A DNA stretch of 64,000 nt from Pseudomonas borbori (GTDB lineage Bacteria > Pseudomonadota > Gammaproteobacteria > Pseudomonadales > Pseudomonadaceae), in contig NZ_FOWX01000021.1 of the NCBI RefSeq assembly GCF_900115555.1, forward strand, positions 27,699 to 91,698, in the 5' to 3' direction. Made by a program: the position numbers and the translations under genes. The notes beneath the pieces are model-generated. The model was not told the DNA's origin and ran no database searches. It was given only the letters and a program-made list of their open reading frames with translations. This document shows, in pieces, positions 37,342-46,444 of this stretch (position 1 is the first letter of the stretch; every line of letters starts with the position of its first letter).

Positions 37342-38498
37342 TGCCGGGGATGGTTTTCCCCTGGCGCAGCGGCAACCAGTTTGCCCTGCTCAACGATGGC
37401 CCGACCTTCTTCCCTCGGATGATCGGGGCCATAGACGCTGCCCGCCAACTGGTCGTGCTGGAGTTGTATCTGGTGGCCAGTGGCGCCTGCATGGACGCCT
37501 TGTTGCAAGCCCTGTGTGCGGCGGCGCAGCGCGGTGTCGAGGTGCGCTGTCTGTTCGACGATTACGGCTCCCAGGGACTGCAACAGGTCGATCGCCGGCG
37601 CCTGAGCGACGCCGGCGTGCAACTGCGGCGCTACAATCCGCTGCGCTGGCGCCGCGGCATGCGCAATTTCTATCGCGACCACCGCAAGCTGTTGCTGGTC
37701 GATGGCCGGGTGGGCTTTGTCGGCGGCACCGGCGCCACCGATCAGTTCTGGATACCGGGCGAAGCGGGGAGTACCTGGCGCGAAGTCATGGTGGAAATCG
37801 CCGGACCGCTGGTGACGGACTGGCAGGTGCTGTTCGATCGTCAGTGGCATGCCCTGCAGGCGCGTTTTGCCTGGCGGCCGAGAGAAACGCCCGGGCTGAA
37901 ACACTTGCCGCTGTCGCCGCCGGTGGGGCAGGGCCTGGGCCGGGTGGCCTATGCCGATGCCCGCCAGCATCGCGACATCCTGCAGTCGCTGGTGCGTGCG
38001 TTGCGCGGCGCCAGGCAACGCATCTGGCTGGCCACGCCATATTTCCTGCCGACCTGGAAAGTCCGCCGCGCCTTGCGCAAGGCAGCGAAGCGCGGGGTCG
38101 AGGTGCGTCTGCTGCTCAGCGGCCGGCACACCGACAACCCGCCGGTACGCTTTGCCGGCCAGCGCTACTACCCGGCGCTGCTCAGGGCCGGGGTGCAGAT
38201 CTTCGAATACCAGCCACGCTTCCTGCACCTGAAAATGGTCCTGGTGGACGACTGGGTCAGCGTCGGCTCGTGCAACTTCGACCACTGGAACCTGCGCTTC
38301 AATCTCGACGCCAACCTCGAAGCGCTCGACCCGCAACTGACCGCCGCCGTGGTCGCCAGCTTTCAGGCGGATTTCGCCGACAGCCTGGAGATCAGCCAGG
38401 AACTCTGGCATGCCCGGCCCTGGTGGCGGCGCGTGCAGGAACGCCTGTGGGGCTGGCTGGATCGGCTGGTGGTGAACCTGCTCGACCGCCGGCGCTAG
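37341..38498 (+). CDS. Phospholipase-D-type cardiolipin synthase (ClsB-like)
   Basis: Membrane-associated phosphatidyltransferase, 385 aa from ATG 37341, without the N-terminal membrane helices of ClsA, so ClsB-like. Two HKD motifs are complete: HRKLLLVDGRVGFVGG near residue 115, and HLKMVLVDDWVSVGSCNFD near 300. The start is uncertain: there is no clear ribosome site, a small ORF overlaps, and another ATG lies at 37350. Substrates may be phosphatidylglycerol or phosphatidylethanolamine. Confidence 0.87.
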   Translation: MPGMVFPWRSGNQFALLNDGPTFFPRMIGAIDAARQLVVLELYLVASGACMDALLQALCAAAQRGVEVRCLFDDYGSQGLQQVDRRRLSDAGVQLRRYNPLRWRRGMRNFYRDHRKLLLVDGRVGFVGGTGATDQFWIPGEAGSTWREVMVEIAGPLVTDWQVLFDRQWHALQARFAWRPRETPGLKHLPLSPPVGQGLGRVAYADARQHRDILQSLVRALRGARQRIWLATPYFLPTWKVRRALRKAAKRGVEVRLLLSGRHTDNPPVRFAGQRYYPALLRAGVQIFEYQPRFLHLKMVLVDDWVSVGSCNFDHWNLRFNLDANLEALDPQLTAAVVASFQADFADSLEISQELWHARPWWRRVQERLWGWLDRLVVNLLDRRR

Positions 38499-38542
38499 GG
38501 TACCTGGTGCGCACGGCCTGGGCGGCCCCGCACACCCTACGA
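38498..38542. repeat. GTAGGGTG-family repeat remnant
   Basis: TAGGGTACCTGGTGCGCACGG and GGCGGCCCCGCACACCCTACG, the same arms as at 28782 and 16207. It starts at the stop codon of the synthase gene. Confidence 0.6.
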
Positions 38543-38720
38543 GGCGGTGTCAGCGAAACAATAGTTCTGAGCCAGCCCACCGGCAGGCCTTTCGCCCGTG
38601 GGGACGGCAGTCCGACGTGCGGGCATCCTTCCTGGCGATGTAGTCCTAGGCTATTACCTGTGCGCTGGATGGGGCGCGGATACTGGTGGCGCTCCCTCAA
38701 CCCGTTACAGGAGAACGCTC

Positions 38721-39302
38721 ATGGCTGCGAAAAAGATTCTGATGCTGGTCGGCGACTACGTCGAAGACTACGAAGTGATGGTGCCGTTCCAGGCCTTGCA
38801 GATGGTGGGCCACAGCGTGCATGCGGTCTGCCCGGGCAAGAGCGCCGGCCAATCGGTGCGCACCGCCATCCACGACTTCGAAGGCGACCAGACCTACAGT
38901 GAAAAACCGGGGCACAACTTCGCCCTGAACTTCGACTTCAGCCAGGTCCGGGCCGACGCTTACGACGCCCTGCTGATTCCCGGCGGCCGCGCCCCGGAAT
39001 ACCTGCGCTTGAATGCCGAGGTGCTGGCCCTGGTGCAGGCCTTCAATGCCGCCAACAAACCCATCGCCGCGGTGTGCCATGGCGCCCAGCTGCTGGCCGC
39101 CGCCGGTGTGCTCGACGGCCGCGAATGCAGCGCCTACCCGGCCTGCGGGCCGGAAGTGCAGTTGGCCGGTGGCCGTTACATGGAGATTGCCGTGGACCAG
39201 GCCCACGTCCAGGGCAACCTGGTCACCGCTCCGGCCTGGCCCGCGCATCCGGCCTGGTTGGCCGGCTTCCTCGGGCTGCTGGGCACCCGCATCAGCCTGT
39301 AG
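38721..39302 (+). CDS. DJ-1/PfpI family protein
   Basis: Class I glutamine-amidotransferase-like protein (193 aa from ATG 38721, ACAGGAG 9 nt upstream). [21 protein letters not shown] gives the conserved acidic residue, and the nucleophile elbow Cys is in [16 protein letters not shown]. Members act as glyoxalase/deglycase-like, protease or chaperone proteins; the exact activity is not predictable. It is followed by a small ribbon-helix-helix gene 79 nt later. Confidence 0.88.
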   Translation: MAAKKILMLVGDYVEDYEVMVPFQALQMVGHSVHAVCPGKSAGQSVRTAIHDFEGDQTYSEKPGHNFALNFDFSQVRADAYDALLIPGGRAPEYLRLNAEVLALVQAFNAANKPIAAVCHGAQLLAAAGVLDGRECSAYPACGPEVQLAGGRYMEIAVDQAHVQGNLVTAPAWPAHPAWLAGFLGLLGTRISL

Positions 39303-39381
39303 ACTGGCAACCGCACAGGCGCCAATGCCGCGGCGCCTGTGCGCCGGTTCCCCCCATTTCCTGACCGAGGACAGGCATGCC

Positions 39382-39684
39382 ATGTGCGAGCTCTATGTCA
39401 AAGCCGACCCCATCCTCTACGAATCCCGCTCGCGCTCGCTGCGCATCCGCGGCGTGGTCACCACCCTGCGCCTGGAAAACCAGTTCTGGGACATCCTCGC
39501 CGAGATCGCCGCGGTCGACGGCATGACCACCAACCAGCTGATCAGCAAGCTCTATGACGAGGTCATGGACTACCGCGGCGAGGTGGTGAATTTCGCCTCC
39601 TTCCTGCGCGTCAGCTGCACCCGTTTTCTCAGTCAGCGCCCGAGCAAGGTGCGCGAATTGTCGCTGACGCAGCGGGCGCAATAG
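39382..39684 (+). CDS. Ribbon-helix-helix domain protein
   Basis: 100-aa protein (ATG 39382) beginning MCELYVKADPILYESRSRSLRI. It has the beta-strand GVVTTLRLENQFWDILAEIAAVDGMTTNQLISKLYDEV (in part), a ribbon-helix-helix fold like the RHH_4 family found in many Pseudomonas. Probably DNA binding; target unknown. No toxin gene is adjacent, so there is no evidence for a toxin-antitoxin pair. Confidence 0.85.
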   Translation: MCELYVKADPILYESRSRSLRIRGVVTTLRLENQFWDILAEIAAVDGMTTNQLISKLYDEVMDYRGEVVNFASFLRVSCTRFLSQRPSKVRELSLTQRAQ

Positions 39685-39708
39685 CAGGTTGCGCCGCTGG
39701 GCCGACCA

Positions 39709-40326
39709 TCAGGCGAACGCAAGGACTTCAGCCAGCGGCTTGCGCAGCTTCTGCGGCCAGTTGCCTGCGTCCGGATAGCCGACGGTCACCAGCATCACGG
39801 GCAGCTCATCGGCCGTCAGGCCAAATGCCCCAGCCACGCCTGCGCTATCGAAACCACTCATGGCCCCGCTGGCCAGGCCCATGCCCTGGGCGGCCAGCAT
39901 CAGTGTCATGGCCGCCAGTGAGGCCGAACGCAACGCCTCGTCACGCTGTAACTGGGGGTTGCCCGCGTGTGACTCGCTGGCCGTGGCTACCCAACCGTCC
40001 AGGGTCCGCTGTGGCAGGATGCCGACATCCAGCGAAGGCTGCAGTGCCTGAGCGAGCCCCCGATGGGCGGCCAGAGTGCCGCAGATGATAAAGGTCACCG
40101 ACGCGTCCAGGACCTGCCGCTGTTCATAGGCCTGGGCATGCAGGCGGGCCTTGGCCGCCGCCGAGTGCACCGCGACGAACTTCCAGTTCTGCAGGTTGTA
40201 GGCTGAGGGCGCGCGGGTGGCCAGCTGTACCAACTGGCGGATTACTGCTGTGGGGAGTTCGCGCCCTGCTTGATAGCGGGTGGTGGACGCGCGGGTTTCG
40301 ATCAGGGTGTCGATGGCAAGGTTCAT
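39709..40326 (-). CDS. Nitroreductase family protein
   Basis: FMN-dependent NAD(P)H oxidoreductase, 205 aa. LIETRASTTRYQ, the FMN-binding block LATRAPSAYNLQNWKFVAV, and AMTLMLAAQGMGLASGAMSGFD are characteristic. It lies 19 nt downstream of an EamA exporter on the same strand, and both are divergent from a MarR regulator, suggesting a detoxification unit. Substrate unknown; GGAG precedes the ATG. Confidence 0.88.
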   Translation of the reverse strand: MNLAIDTLIETRASTTRYQAGRELPTAVIRQLVQLATRAPSAYNLQNWKFVAVHSAAAKARLHAQAYEQRQVLDASVTFIICGTLAAHRGLAQALQPSLDVGILPQRTLDGWVATASESHAGNPQLQRDEALRSASLAAMTLMLAAQGMGLASGAMSGFDSAGVAGAFGLTADELPVMLVTVGYPDAGNWPQKLRKPLAEVLAFA

Positions 40327-40345
40327 GGCAGTCTCCGTTATACAG

Positions 40346-41242
40346 TCAGTCAGTGGATCTTTGGGTGGTCGACATGGCAGTGGTCGAGGCCCATTGCACC
40401 AGCAGGATGCTGCCCAGCACTGCCAACAGGCCGATCAGGGCCATGCCGGTGATGCGTTGGTTGAGCAGCGCCCAGCCCATCAGCACGGCGATCACCGGGC
40501 TGAGCAGGCTCAGGGATGACACCGCCACCGGCGATAGCCGGGCAATGCCACGGAACCACAGGACATAGGCCAGCATGGCGCCGAACAGCGACAGGTAGGC
40601 ATAAGCCAACCCCTGGCTGAGACTCAAGGCGGGTAGCGCAGGGTCGAGGGTCAGGGCCACCGGCAGCAGCATCAGGCCGCCCAGCAGCAACTGCCAGCCG
40701 GTAAAGGGCAGCAGCGCAAGCTGGGTCTGCCAGCGTCGGGTCAGGTAGGTACCCAATGCCATGCAGGCCATGCCGACAAATGCCGCGGCGATGCCCAGGG
40801 CATCCCAGCTGGCATCCGGTGACAACAGCAGGGCGGCCATACCGATAATCCCCAGCAGGCTGGCGCCGATGGCCAGGTGCGCCGGACGCTGGCCTTCCAC
40901 CGTCCACAGCAGGCCCATCAGCAGCAGCGGCTGGATGGCCCCCACCACCGCGGCCAGGCCACCGGGCAGACGGTAGGCGGCGACGAACAGCAAGGCCTGG
41001 AAGCAGCCGATATTCAATGCCGCCAAAACCAGCAGGCGCCCCCACTGATTGCGCGCCGGCAGTTGCCGGCAGAACAGCACCAGCAGCAAGCCGGCCGGCA
41101 GCACCCGCAGCATGGCCGCGGTGAAGGGGCGGTCCGGCGGCAGCAGCTCGGTGGTGACGATATAGGTGGAACCCCAGATCAGCGGCGCCAGGGCGGTGAT
41201 CAGGGCGTTGAACCAGGTATTGCTCATTAGTGCAGGGCTCAT
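40346..41242 (-). CDS. EamA/DMT-family transporter
   Basis: Inner-membrane exporter of the drug/metabolite transporter superfamily with about ten hydrophobic helices and two EamA repeats (298 aa). ALAPLIWGSTYIVTTELLPPDRPFTAAMLRVLPAG is the usual first-repeat signature. A start at 41242 (MSPALMSNTW) or 41227 is possible. First gene of the unit with the nitroreductase, divergent from marR, with the shared spacer carrying a candidate operator. Substrate unknown. Confidence 0.88.
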   Translation of the reverse strand: MSPALMSNTWFNALITALAPLIWGSTYIVTTELLPPDRPFTAAMLRVLPAGLLLVLFCRQLPARNQWGRLLVLAALNIGCFQALLFVAAYRLPGGLAAVVGAIQPLLLMGLLWTVEGQRPAHLAIGASLLGIIGMAALLLSPDASWDALGIAAAFVGMACMALGTYLTRRWQTQLALLPFTGWQLLLGGLMLLPVALTLDPALPALSLSQGLAYAYLSLFGAMLAYVLWFRGIARLSPVAVSSLSLLSPVIAVLMGWALLNQRITGMALIGLLAVLGSILLVQWASTTAMSTTQRSTD

Positions 41243-41256
41243 GGGAATTGTCTCGC

Positions 41257-41306
41257 ATTCAAGATAAACTAAGCCTAAACCGCAGATGTCTTGAATTCAA
41301 GATAAA
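41257..41306. promoter_or_regulatory. Candidate MarR operator between eamA-type gene and marR
   Basis: A perfect 14-bp palindrome TCTTGAATTCAAGA (41289-41302) lies 22 bp before the marR start. The sequence ATTCAAGATAAA occurs twice (41257-41268 and 41295-41306), one copy near each divergent gene. This suggests control of both directions by the encoded MarR protein. Confidence 0.65.
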
Positions 41307-41324
41307 TCCTCGAGAGGGAAAACC

Positions 41325-41837
41325 ATGTCCAGCCAACGCCCGAGCGACGCCGTCGACGCCATCCTGCAACAGTGGCAGCGCGAGCGCCCGGACCTGGACG
41401 CCAGCCCCATGGCGGTGATTGGCCGCATCGGCCGCTGCTCGGCCCTGCTGCGCCGCGAGCTGGAACAGGTATTCAGCCACTTCGGCCTCAGCGCCTGGGA
41501 GTTCGACGTGCTGGCCACCCTGCGCCGCTCCGGAGACCCCTACTGCCTGGCGCCTACCGCGCTGTTCTCGGCATTGATGATCACCTCCGGCACCATGACC
41601 CGGCAGCTGCAGCAACTGCAAGCCGCCGGCTGGGTCAGCCGCACCCCCAACCCCAGCGATGCCCGCAGCCTGCTGGTGCAACTGAGTCCTGCCGGGCTCG
41701 AGCTGATCGACCGCGCCCTCAGCGCCCACGTGGACAACGAGGCGCGCCTTCTCGCCCCGCTGCCGGCAGCCACCCGTCTGCAACTGGCCGAGGGTCTGTC
41801 GGCGTTGTTGGCTATATTGGAACCCGCATCCGAGTGA
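41325..41837 (+). CDS. MarR-family transcriptional regulator
   Basis: Winged helix-turn-helix regulator of 170 aa. The dimer helices flank the DNA-binding core LSAWEFDVLATLRRSG, LMITSGTMTRQLQQLQAAGWVSR and the wing PNPSDARSLLVQLSPAG. It is divergent from the EamA/nitroreductase genes and probably represses them and itself through the shared palindrome; the ligand is unknown. GAGAGGG precedes the ATG. Confidence 0.9.
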   Translation: MSSQRPSDAVDAILQQWQRERPDLDASPMAVIGRIGRCSALLRRELEQVFSHFGLSAWEFDVLATLRRSGDPYCLAPTALFSALMITSGTMTRQLQQLQAAGWVSRTPNPSDARSLLVQLSPAGLELIDRALSAHVDNEARLLAPLPAATRLQLAEGLSALLAILEPASE

Positions 41838-41928
41838 CTTGTGGCGCGGGGAGCTGTCTCACTCTTTAAGGTCGCAGGCTCGCTAGCCTGTGTGGAGACA
41901 ACTCTTTGGCCAACCAGGAGAGCAGAAA

Positions 41929-42270
41929 ATGAGCGATGAGTTGAAGATCGAGGACATTCGCCTGGGCGACGGCAACGAGGTGGTCAAGGGCGCCCTGATC
42001 ACCACCCAGTACGACGGCTTCCTGGAGAACGGCACCAAGTTCGATTCCTCCTACGACCGTGGCAAACCCTTCCAGTGCGTGATCGGCACCGGACGCGTGA
42101 TCAAGGGCTGGGATCAAGGCCTGATGGGCATGAGGGTCGGCGGCAAGCGCAAACTCTTCGTCCCGGCCCACCTCGGTTACGGCGAACGAGAGTTCGGCCC
42201 GCATATCAAACCCCACTCCAACCTGATCTTCGAGGTCGAGTTGCTGGAAGTGCTGACGCGGGACGATTGA
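41929..42270 (+). CDS. FKBP-type peptidyl-prolyl cis-trans isomerase
   Basis: Cytosolic prolyl isomerase (113 aa from ATG 41929, AGGAG 8 nt upstream). The core YDGFLENGTKFDSSYDRGKPFQCVIGTGRVIKGWDQGLMGMRVGGKRKLFVPAHLGYG (in part) has the FKBP active-site residues Tyr, Phe-Asp, Trp and Tyr. No signal peptide. Single gene, convergent with the helicase gene. Confidence 0.93.
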   Translation: MSDELKIEDIRLGDGNEVVKGALITTQYDGFLENGTKFDSSYDRGKPFQCVIGTGRVIKGWDQGLMGMRVGGKRKLFVPAHLGYGEREFGPHIKPHSNLIFEVELLEVLTRDD

Positions 42271-42355
42271 TGCAGGCCTGGTGCGGGCGGCGGCGCGCTT
42301 GCCTCGCTGTTCCGCGTCACCACGATAGCGCTCAGGCATGCGCGGCAGCTGCGGT

Positions 42356-44719
42356 TCAGCGGGGCCATGAAAACGGCGGCCTTAGCTCCCTGGCGTTGAC
42401 CCTGCTTGATGTCTGTGATTCGCCCAGCAGCGGCAGGCGGCAACGCTCGACTTGCCACCAGGTCGGCAGCAGGCGGCGGATGGCCGGCTGGTTGAAGCGG
42501 TCGTCGATCAGGTAGACCACGCCCTGGTCGTCCTGGGTGCGGATCACCCGCCCGGCGGCCTGCACGACTTTCTGCAGGCCGGGGTAGAGGTAGGTGTAGT
42601 CGTAGCCCAGGTGGTTGCCGAACATGCCCTGCATGCGCTGCTTGATTTCCTCGTTGACCGGGTTGATCTGCGGCAGGCCGAGGGTGGCGATGAAGGCGCC
42701 GATCAGGCGTTCGCCGGGCAGGTCGATGCCTTCGCCGAACGCGCCGCCGAGCACGGCGAAACCGATGCCCTGACTGGCGCTGCTGAAGCGCTCGAGAAAG
42801 GCCTGGCGCTGGCCTTCGTCCATCTGCCGCGACTGTTGCCAGATCGGGATCTGCGGGTGGGCGGCGCGGAATTCATCGAGCACCAGGCGCAGGTAGGCGT
42901 AGCTGCTGAAGAAGGCCAGGTAGTTGCCCGGCCGTGCGGCGAACTGGCGCGCCATCAGTGCGGCGATCGGCGCCAGCGAGTAGTCGCGGTGGGCGAAGCG
43001 GGTCGACAGGTTGCTGACCGCCTGCACCTGCAATTGCGCGGCGCTGAACGGCGACTCGACATCGATCCACGGCGTCTGCTGCGGCAGGCCGAGCAGGTCG
43101 GCGTAGAAGTGCGCCGGGCTCAGGGTCGCGGAGAACAGCGTGCAGCTGTGGGCGGCGGCGAAACGCGGGGCGAGGAAGGGCGCCGGCACTATATTGCGGA
43201 TGCACAGGGTCGAGGTCGCTGGCCCGCCGGGGCTGTCGGCGCGGCTGATGTCGAACAGCGAATGGCTGTCGAAGGCCTCGGCGAGGCGACAGAACAGCAT
43301 GGCGTCCAGGTAGAAGTGCAGCAACTCGGCGGCGTTGCCCGCCGGCTGCTCGCTGAGGTGATCGGTGAGGGTGCTGACGGCCTTGTGCAGGGCCATGATG
43401 AACAGGTCCGGGGCGGCGGGATAGACCTGGTAGGCCGCTTGCTGATCGCGCTGCAGCTGTTGCCAGTGGCGGTTGACCCGTTCCAGCGGACCCTTCATCA
43501 CCGGCGGGGCGATGCGTCTGACGGCCTCGAAGCGGGTCTGCTCGAGTTCGGCGGTGTACATGCCGCGGCCGCGTTCGATCAGGTTATGCGCCTCGTCCAC
43601 CAGCAGGGTCACGCGCCACTCGTTGAGCAGGGTCAGGCCGTGCAGCAGACCGCCCATGTCGAAGTAGTAGTTGTAGTCGCAGACCACCACGTCGGCCCAG
43701 CGGCACAGTTCCTGGCTCAGGTAGTAGGGGCAGATCCGATGCGCCAGCGCGGTTTCACGCACGCTGTCCTGGTTCAGCCACTGGCGCTCCAGCGCGGCCT
43801 GGCGGGCGGCTGGCAGACGGTCGTAGAAGCCCTTGGCCAGCGGGCAGGAATCGCCGTGGCAGGCCTTGTCCGGGTGTTCACAGGCTTTGTCGCGGGCGAC
43901 GTGTTCGAGCACCCGCAGCGGCATCGCGGCTTCCTGGCTGCGCAGGGTCGCCAGGGCGTCCAGCGCCAGGCGCCGGCCGGGGGTCTTGGCGGTGAGGAAG
44001 AACAGGCGATCCAGCGCCTGCTCGGGGAAGGCCTTGAGCTGTGGAAACAGGGTGCCGAGGGTCTTGCCGATGCCGGTGGTGGCCTGGGCCATCAGGCTGT
44101 GGCCGTCGCGGGCGGCGCGGTACACCGACTCGGCCAACTGGCGCTGGCCGCTGCGAAACTGCGGGTGGGGAAAGCGCAGGCGCTGCAGTGCCTGGTCGCG
44201 CAGCCGGCGATGTGCGCGTTCCTGTTCGGCCCAGGCGATGAAGCGGCTGCACTGCAGCTCGAAGAATTCACGCAGCTCCTCGGCACCGCAGCGCTGATGG
44301 AAGGCGGTTTCGTGCTGGCTGAGGACGTTGAAATAGACCACCGCCAGGTCGATCTCGGCCAGGCCGCGTTGCTGACACAGCAGCCAGCCGTAGACCTTGG
44401 CCTGGGCCCAATGCAGCAGCCGGTGGTTTTCCGGGATGCGGGCGATGTCGCCGCGGTGGGTCTTGATCTCTTCCAGGCGGTTGTCGTCCGGGGCATAGCC
44501 GTCGGCCCGGCCGCGCACCTGCAGGCCCTGGTAGTCGCCGGCGAGCGGCAGCTCGGCCTGGTAGCCCGGGCCGCGCCGGGCGACCACGATGGCGTGGCCG
44601 GCCATGCCCTCCTGGGCGGTCGGCGAGGGGGTGAAGCGCAGATCCAGGTCGCCGACCTTGGCGGTGAATTCGCACAGCGCGCGCACCGCGACCTGATAGT
44701 TCATGAGCCCTGGTTTCAT
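42356..44719 (-). CDS. Rad3/DinG-type Fe-S DNA helicase with N-terminal PD-(D/E)xK nuclease domain
   Basis: Predicted DNA-repair nuclease-helicase, 787 aa. The N-terminal domain (about 1-160) is RecB/Cas4-like: GRADGY (Asp about 73) and EEIKTH (Glu 84, Lys 86). The helicase has Walker A TTGIGKT near residue 215, DEAH in LLVDEAHN, and motif VI QAAGRVIRT. An Fe-S insert with Cys in KACEHPDKACHGDSC and further Cys in ICPYYLSQELC resembles XPD/FANCJ/DinG. The start overlaps the fan1 stop (ATGA). The long in-frame upstream extension to 45925 is a shadow inside fan1. Function in crosslink repair is inferred from the partner. Confidence 0.88.
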   Translation of the reverse strand: MKPGLMNYQVAVRALCEFTAKVGDLDLRFTPSPTAQEGMAGHAIVVARRGPGYQAELPLAGDYQGLQVRGRADGYAPDDNRLEEIKTHRGDIARIPENHRLLHWAQAKVYGWLLCQQRGLAEIDLAVVYFNVLSQHETAFHQRCGAEELREFFELQCSRFIAWAEQERAHRRLRDQALQRLRFPHPQFRSGQRQLAESVYRAARDGHSLMAQATTGIGKTLGTLFPQLKAFPEQALDRLFFLTAKTPGRRLALDALATLRSQEAAMPLRVLEHVARDKACEHPDKACHGDSCPLAKGFYDRLPAARQAALERQWLNQDSVRETALAHRICPYYLSQELCRWADVVVCDYNYYFDMGGLLHGLTLLNEWRVTLLVDEAHNLIERGRGMYTAELEQTRFEAVRRIAPPVMKGPLERVNRHWQQLQRDQQAAYQVYPAAPDLFIMALHKAVSTLTDHLSEQPAGNAAELLHFYLDAMLFCRLAEAFDSHSLFDISRADSPGGPATSTLCIRNIVPAPFLAPRFAAAHSCTLFSATLSPAHFYADLLGLPQQTPWIDVESPFSAAQLQVQAVSNLSTRFAHRDYSLAPIAALMARQFAARPGNYLAFFSSYAYLRLVLDEFRAAHPQIPIWQQSRQMDEGQRQAFLERFSSASQGIGFAVLGGAFGEGIDLPGERLIGAFIATLGLPQINPVNEEIKQRMQGMFGNHLGYDYTYLYPGLQKVVQAAGRVIRTQDDQGVVYLIDDRFNQPAIRRLLPTWWQVERCRLPLLGESQTSSRVNARELRPPFSWPR

Positions 44720-46353
44720 GCGTCGGCCCACTGCACGTAGCAGACGTCCACCGGCATGCCATGCTCGGCGCAGAACGCCAGCCAGCGGCGCTGGTTGTCC
44801 TGCAGGCGGTCGCCGGGGCCCTTGACCTCGATCATCCGGTAACGCTGCTGCGCCGGCCAGAACTGGATCAGGTCGGGCATGCCGGCGCGGTTGGCCTTGA
44901 TATCGCCCAGCAGCCGCTCGAACCAGGCCCGCAGGTGCGCGGCCGGCAGGCAGTCGAGGGCCTGTTCCAGCAGCTCCGGGTCGAGCACGGCCCAGAACAC
45001 GAAGGGCGACTGGATACCGTACTTGGCGGCATAGGTCTGGTGGATGGTGCGCTTGTAAGCGTCCGAATCCAGCTGCGCCAGGCAGGCGCCGAACAGCGCG
45101 GCGCGGCGCGCCTGGAAGTCGGCGCTGAGCAGATCCAGCGGGCCGCTCTGGAACGGATGGCAGAAGGCGCCCGGCAGCGGGGCGAAGATCGCCGGCCAGC
45201 AGAGCAGGCCGAACAGACTGCAGACCAGGCTGTTCTCGACATAGTGCACAGGCGCGTCCGGCTCGCTCAGGTGCAGCTTGACCGCGTATTCGACGCTGTG
45301 CGCGGCGGGCCGTGGCAGGCACAGGTCGAGGCGGGCCGGAGCGGGCACCTTCGGCTTGGCCGGTTGGGCCAGGCCGAGCTGGCGGCCGAGGCGCGGCAGC
45401 ATGCGCTCCAGCCCCTGCGCCTCGGCCTGGTTTTCCGGCGCCGCGGCCGCCTGGCTGGCCAGGGCGTGGGCCTCGGCGGCACGGCCCAGGCGTTCCAGCA
45501 CGCGGATGCGGCGCAGGCGGGCGCCGGCAAACGGGCAGTCGACATAGCAGGCCAGGGCGTGTTCCAGCTCGCCGGCGCGTTCCAGCTGCTGGCCCAGGCG
45601 AAACAGCAGCTTGGCCCGGCGCATGGCGAGAAAGGGCGTGGCGTAGTCCAGCGCGGCGATCTGTTGCAGCACCGCGGCGATCGGCTCGCCGGCCTCGCCA
45701 CGTTCGCGGCAGCGTTGCAGCGCCAGGTAGCAGTCCACCTCTTGGCGCCGGCGGAATACCCGCGAGTCGGCACTCAGGGCGACCGGCTCGTAGCGGAAGA
45801 TGCCGAGATCGGCGAGGACGAACTCCGACCAGTCCTGCTGCAGGTTGCCGAAAAACATCAGGCGCAGGCGCTCGCACAGCGGTTCGATGGCCAGGCTGTA
45901 CACTTGCTCGTCCAGCCGCGGACACCAGGCGGCGAAGGGGCGCGGCTGGCTGTGCTCGGCGCCCAGCTGAGCGAGCAACTCGGGTTTCTTCAGGGCTTTG
46001 TGCGCGCGCGCATCGAAGGCCTCGAGCAGCTCCTCCTTGCGCAGCAGGCCGAACAGCTCCGCCAGCGCCAGCTCGGCGTCATGCCGGATCCAGCCGGCCT
46101 CGAGCAGCGCCCGGGCGGCCTGGCGCGGGCAACCGATCTCCGCGTAGGCCAGCTTGCTGGCGCGAAAGTGCGCGCCCTTGCGCATGATCATGCGTACCAG
46201 CAGCGCCTGACTGGGCAGCGCCAGTTCGCCGAAACGGCTCAGGAACGCCTGCTCCTCGGCCAGCAGCAGGTCGTGGTGACGCTCCCGCAACCAGGCCAGG
46301 GCTTTGTGGAAATTGGATAGGTAATACAGGCTGGGGTCGAGCAGAGGCTGCAT
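44716..46353 (-). CDS. FAN1-type VRR-NUC structure-specific nuclease
   Basis: Bacterial homologue of human FAN1, the 5' flap and interstrand-crosslink repair nuclease. It has a helical/SAP-like DNA-binding N-terminal region, TPR-like helices (ALACYVDCPFAGARLRRIRVLERLG), and the C-terminal VRR-NUC domain GMPDLIQFW (Asp about 494) ... MIEVKGPGDRLQDNQRRW (Glu 509, Lys 511). About 545 aa, near the P. aeruginosa protein. Start may be ATG 46353 or 46377; neither has a good ribosome site. Coupled by ATGA to the helicase gene. Confidence 0.9.
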   Translation of the reverse strand: MQPLLDPSLYYLSNFHKALAWLRERHHDLLLAEEQAFLSRFGELALPSQALLVRMIMRKGAHFRASKLAYAEIGCPRQAARALLEAGWIRHDAELALAELFGLLRKEELLEAFDARAHKALKKPELLAQLGAEHSQPRPFAAWCPRLDEQVYSLAIEPLCERLRLMFFGNLQQDWSEFVLADLGIFRYEPVALSADSRVFRRRQEVDCYLALQRCRERGEAGEPIAAVLQQIAALDYATPFLAMRRAKLLFRLGQQLERAGELEHALACYVDCPFAGARLRRIRVLERLGRAAEAHALASQAAAAPENQAEAQGLERMLPRLGRQLGLAQPAKPKVPAPARLDLCLPRPAAHSVEYAVKLHLSEPDAPVHYVENSLVCSLFGLLCWPAIFAPLPGAFCHPFQSGPLDLLSADFQARRAALFGACLAQLDSDAYKRTIHQTYAAKYGIQSPFVFWAVLDPELLEQALDCLPAAHLRAWFERLLGDIKANRAGMPDLIQFWPAQQRYRMIEVKGPGDRLQDNQRRWLAFCAEHGMPVDVCYVQWADA

Positions 46354-46444
46354 GGGGAAACCGGATACTGTTTGCATATACAGATATCAGCGTGCCGCTC
46401 GCTTTGCAACGAGCAGGGGATGGGAGGCCGAGTCAGGGCGCTTC

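Noticed and set aside
39382..39684. Antitoxin of a toxin-antitoxin pair
   Set aside because: The ribbon-helix-helix gene has no small toxin-like partner on either side.
42452..44740. 762-codon plus-strand ORF opposite the helicase gene
   Set aside because: Shadow of the third-codon G+C bias of the real minus-strand gene; the product is low-complexity Gln/His/Gly/Val-rich, with no motifs.
44720..45925. N-terminal extension of the helicase ORF to 45925
   Set aside because: The extension lies inside fan1 in another frame and is Arg/Pro/Ala-rich; ATG 44719 overlapping the fan1 stop is the natural start.
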